The notes beneath the pieces are model-generated. The model did no database searches and had not been told where the DNA came from. It worked only from the letters and a program-made list of their open reading frames with translations. The translations under genes were made by a program, and so were the position numbers. 64,000 nucleotides of DNA, taken from Roseovarius nitratireducens. Lineage in GTDB: Bacteria; Pseudomonadota; Alphaproteobacteria; Rhodobacterales; Rhodobacteraceae. Positions within the stretch are counted from its first letter, which is position 1; each line of letters begins with the position of its first letter. The stretch lies in contig NZ_PDNI01000005.1 of the NCBI RefSeq assembly GCF_002925845.1, positions 23,893 through 87,892 of the forward strand, given 5' to 3'. Of this stretch, positions 62,458-64,000 are shown one piece after another.

Positions 62458-63501
62458 TCAGTCGCGTCGCTTGTCGTGACTGAGGTAATCCTCGACATAG
62501 ATCGCGTTGATCAACGTCATGGCGACGGCGGCAAGAGGTGTGGCGAGCACGAGCCCGATGAACCCGAAGAGAGTGCCCATCAGGAGCTGCACCCCGATGA
62601 CCAGCGCGGGCGGTAGCGACACCGTGCGCTGCTGCAGAAAGGGCGTGACCGCGTAGCTCTCCAGCGCCTGCACCACCACGAACACCAGGACAACGAAAAC
62701 GACGGCCTGCCCGCCCAGCGGCACGGCAAGGAGCATGGCGGGAACCGCCGCGATGACCGGGCCGAGATTGGGAATGAACGCAAGCATCCCGGCGATGAGA
62801 CCCAGCAAAAGCGGGAGCGGCACTCCGATCATCCACATGCCCAGACCGGTCAACACACCGACCAACGCCATGGCGATGAGCTGGGCTATGAGCCAACTGC
62901 GCATCGTATCGCCGACCTTATCCATCACCTCGCACGCGCGAGGGCGCAGCGAGGTGGTAACCAGGCCCAGCACGCCACGGCGGTACAGATCGGGGTCGAG
63001 CGCGCCGAACAACCCGATAAAAAGCACGATCACGGCATTTCCGAACGCGCCGAAGGTGGACCTGACAGCGCCGGTCGTCATCTCTCTGCTCTCGTCCGAA
63101 AAGAGTGTGGAGGGTGTAGCGCCGGTGAGCAGCCGGTCGAGCCAGGGAATGTCTTCGACCCCCTTCCGCAACGCTTCGATTGCGGTGGGCACCTGTTCAA
63201 CGAAGGCGTTGACCTGTTCCAGGATCGCGGGCACGAAAGCAGTGAAGACACCGGCGAGGGCCAGGTTGAGAACCACCATGAACAGGCCGATGCCGACGCG
63301 GCGCGAGCAGCCAAGGCGTCTGGCGATCCAGCTTCCACTGGCACTGATCAGCACCGCGAGGAGGATGCCGGCGAAGATCACCAGTGGCACGTTTGGCGCC
63401 ACAAGCATCAGACCCAGCAGGACCGCCCCCGGCACGGCGAGAGAAACGGCACGCCGGTTCCACGCCGATGGCTTGTGGCAAACGTATTTGTCCATGTTCA
63501 T
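62458..63501 (-). CDS. AI-2E family transporter
   Basis: Encodes 347 residues with seven to eight membrane spans in the UPF0118/AI-2E (TqsA/YdiK) layout. Typical motifs are the GMLAFIPNLGPVIAAVPA segment and PPALVIGVQLLMGTLFGFIGLVLATPL. The family exports small molecules or ions and rarely autoinducer-2. ATG at 63499-63501 (MNMDKY) follows GGGAG; a second ATG at 63493-63495 is possible. Confidence 0.9.
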   Translation of the reverse strand: MNMDKYVCHKPSAWNRRAVSLAVPGAVLLGLMLVAPNVPLVIFAGILLAVLISASGSWIARRLGCSRRVGIGLFMVVLNLALAGVFTAFVPAILEQVNAFVEQVPTAIEALRKGVEDIPWLDRLLTGATPSTLFSDESREMTTGAVRSTFGAFGNAVIVLFIGLFGALDPDLYRRGVLGLVTTSLRPRACEVMDKVGDTMRSWLIAQLIAMALVGVLTGLGMWMIGVPLPLLLGLIAGMLAFIPNLGPVIAAVPAMLLAVPLGGQAVVFVVLVFVVVQALESYAVTPFLQQRTVSLPPALVIGVQLLMGTLFGFIGLVLATPLAAVAMTLINAIYVEDYLSHDKRRD

Positions 63502-63781
63502 GGGCGGCTCCCTGGTATTGCCCCCGGCTGTGGACATCGTGATTATTCTCAGAGCCGGTTTCCCCATCTTGACGCTGAAAAAACACCGCGTTCGGTGCTG
63601 AAGGGCGGTCTCTCAGGGACAAGGCACTCTCGGCAGTCAGCCGCGGCTGTTGATCATTGCCCCTTTCGAGACGCCTCGTAGGCCGGGACTTCTCCGCAAA
63701 CTGCCCCACGCACACGGTTTGCTGCGTGGTCCGTGGAAAGAAGGCCGGCAAATGCCGACCCTCTCGTGGTATCGTGAAGGA

Positions 63782-64000
63782 TCAAAGTTGCTTCCAGAAG
63801 CCCTCGCGGATGTCGCGGTCAGCTTTTTCGAATTCCGGTTTCTCGATCATGCCGCTACGATCGCGGTCATAATTCATGAAGACACCTGCATTGAACTCGG
63901 CTTCGGTGAGCACGCCGTCATTATCTTGATCCCATTTGCTGAACGTGCCGTCCTGCTCACCCTGGGCCAGGCGCCAGCCTTCAACGTACTCATCTTGCGA
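63782..64000 (-). CDS. EF-hand calcium-binding protein (partial)
   Basis: The 3' 73 codons are visible; the start is beyond the right edge. Two EF-hand loops are clear: WDQDNDGVLTEAEF and YDRDRSGMIEKPEF, with the Asp/Asn-rich loop and terminal Glu at position 12. The C-terminus is DIREGFWKQL. Bacterial EF-hand proteins of this size are often periplasmic calcium sensors. Divergence and promoter cannot be seen. Confidence 0.85.
   Translation of the reverse strand, partial: SQDEYVEGWRLAQGEQDGTFSKWDQDNDGVLTEAEFNAGVFMNYDRDRSGMIEKPEFEKADRDIREGFWKQL

Noticed and set aside
1-64000. CRISPR arrays, rRNA genes or intact tRNA genes
   Set aside because: Looked for regular repeats and RNA signatures on both strands; only the half tRNA at 28846-28895 was found.

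Overview
The window looks like a chromosome segment of a GC-rich alphaproteobacterium, most likely of the order Rhodobacterales (Rhodobacteraceae, Roseobacter-type). The grounds are the gene families (suf cluster with a class I cysteine desulfurase, heterotetrameric sarcosine oxidase soxBDAG, CcmI, bactofilin overlapping an M23 peptidase, ATM1-type exporter, Host_attach protein) and high GC with strong third-position bias. No ribosomal RNA or intact tRNA gene is present, so placement below order is not possible from this window.

Left part, about 1-28.8 kb: ordinary core chromosome, densely packed. In order: end of a suf cluster (methyltransferase-like fragment, sufB, cysteine desulfurase), lpdA, a DUF924 protein, an MFS transporter, queA overlapping a very large AsmA/YhdP-like protein, a Bcp-type peroxiredoxin followed by a DUF455 ferritin-like protein, an M23 peptidase/bactofilin pair, an HNH nuclease, an ATM1-type ABC exporter, a LysM protein, a LOG-family phosphoribohydrolase convergent with a RarD/EamA permease, a Host_attach protein, Fe/Mn superoxide dismutase, the sarcosine oxidase operon soxB-soxD-soxA-soxG, and ccmI-ruvX-DUF1289.

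Boundary, 28.8-36.3 kb: the 3' half of a tRNA-Arg(UCU) gene lies on the minus strand at 28846-28895, followed by a decayed tyrosine recombinase gene with two in-frame TAG codons and one frameshift. This is the signature of an element integrated into a tRNA. Next comes a polar amino-acid ABC transporter operon with a ureohydrolase (agmatinase-type) gene and a divergent LysR regulator, then a truncated IS256/Mutator-type transposase.

Right part, 36.3-64 kb: a stress-response cluster. It holds YqjD/YqjE/DUF3618-type membrane proteins, a large-subunit catalase, a Tat-exported molybdenum hydroxylase (PaoABC-like), a flavodoxin-like protein, two undescribed acidic envelope proteins, an EcfG-type sigma factor, a DUF892 protein, two tiny membrane proteins, a 1434-residue CheB-CheR-PAS-kinase-REC-REC-LuxR fusion, an esterase, two PRC-barrel proteins, CsbD, an MscS-like channel, a phospholipase D, an AI-2E family protein and an EF-hand protein. 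The most striking regulatory observation is a set of EcfG-type promoters (GGAAC-N16-CGTT) ahead of genes in this part: five exact matches, one of them symmetric and so readable on both strands, and three near matches. Together with the sigma factor gene encoded inside the cluster they suggest a compact general-stress regulon. No PhyR or NepR partner is visible in the window. The kinase fusion is the other standout, since it carries sensing, phosphorelay and a DNA-binding output in one chain.
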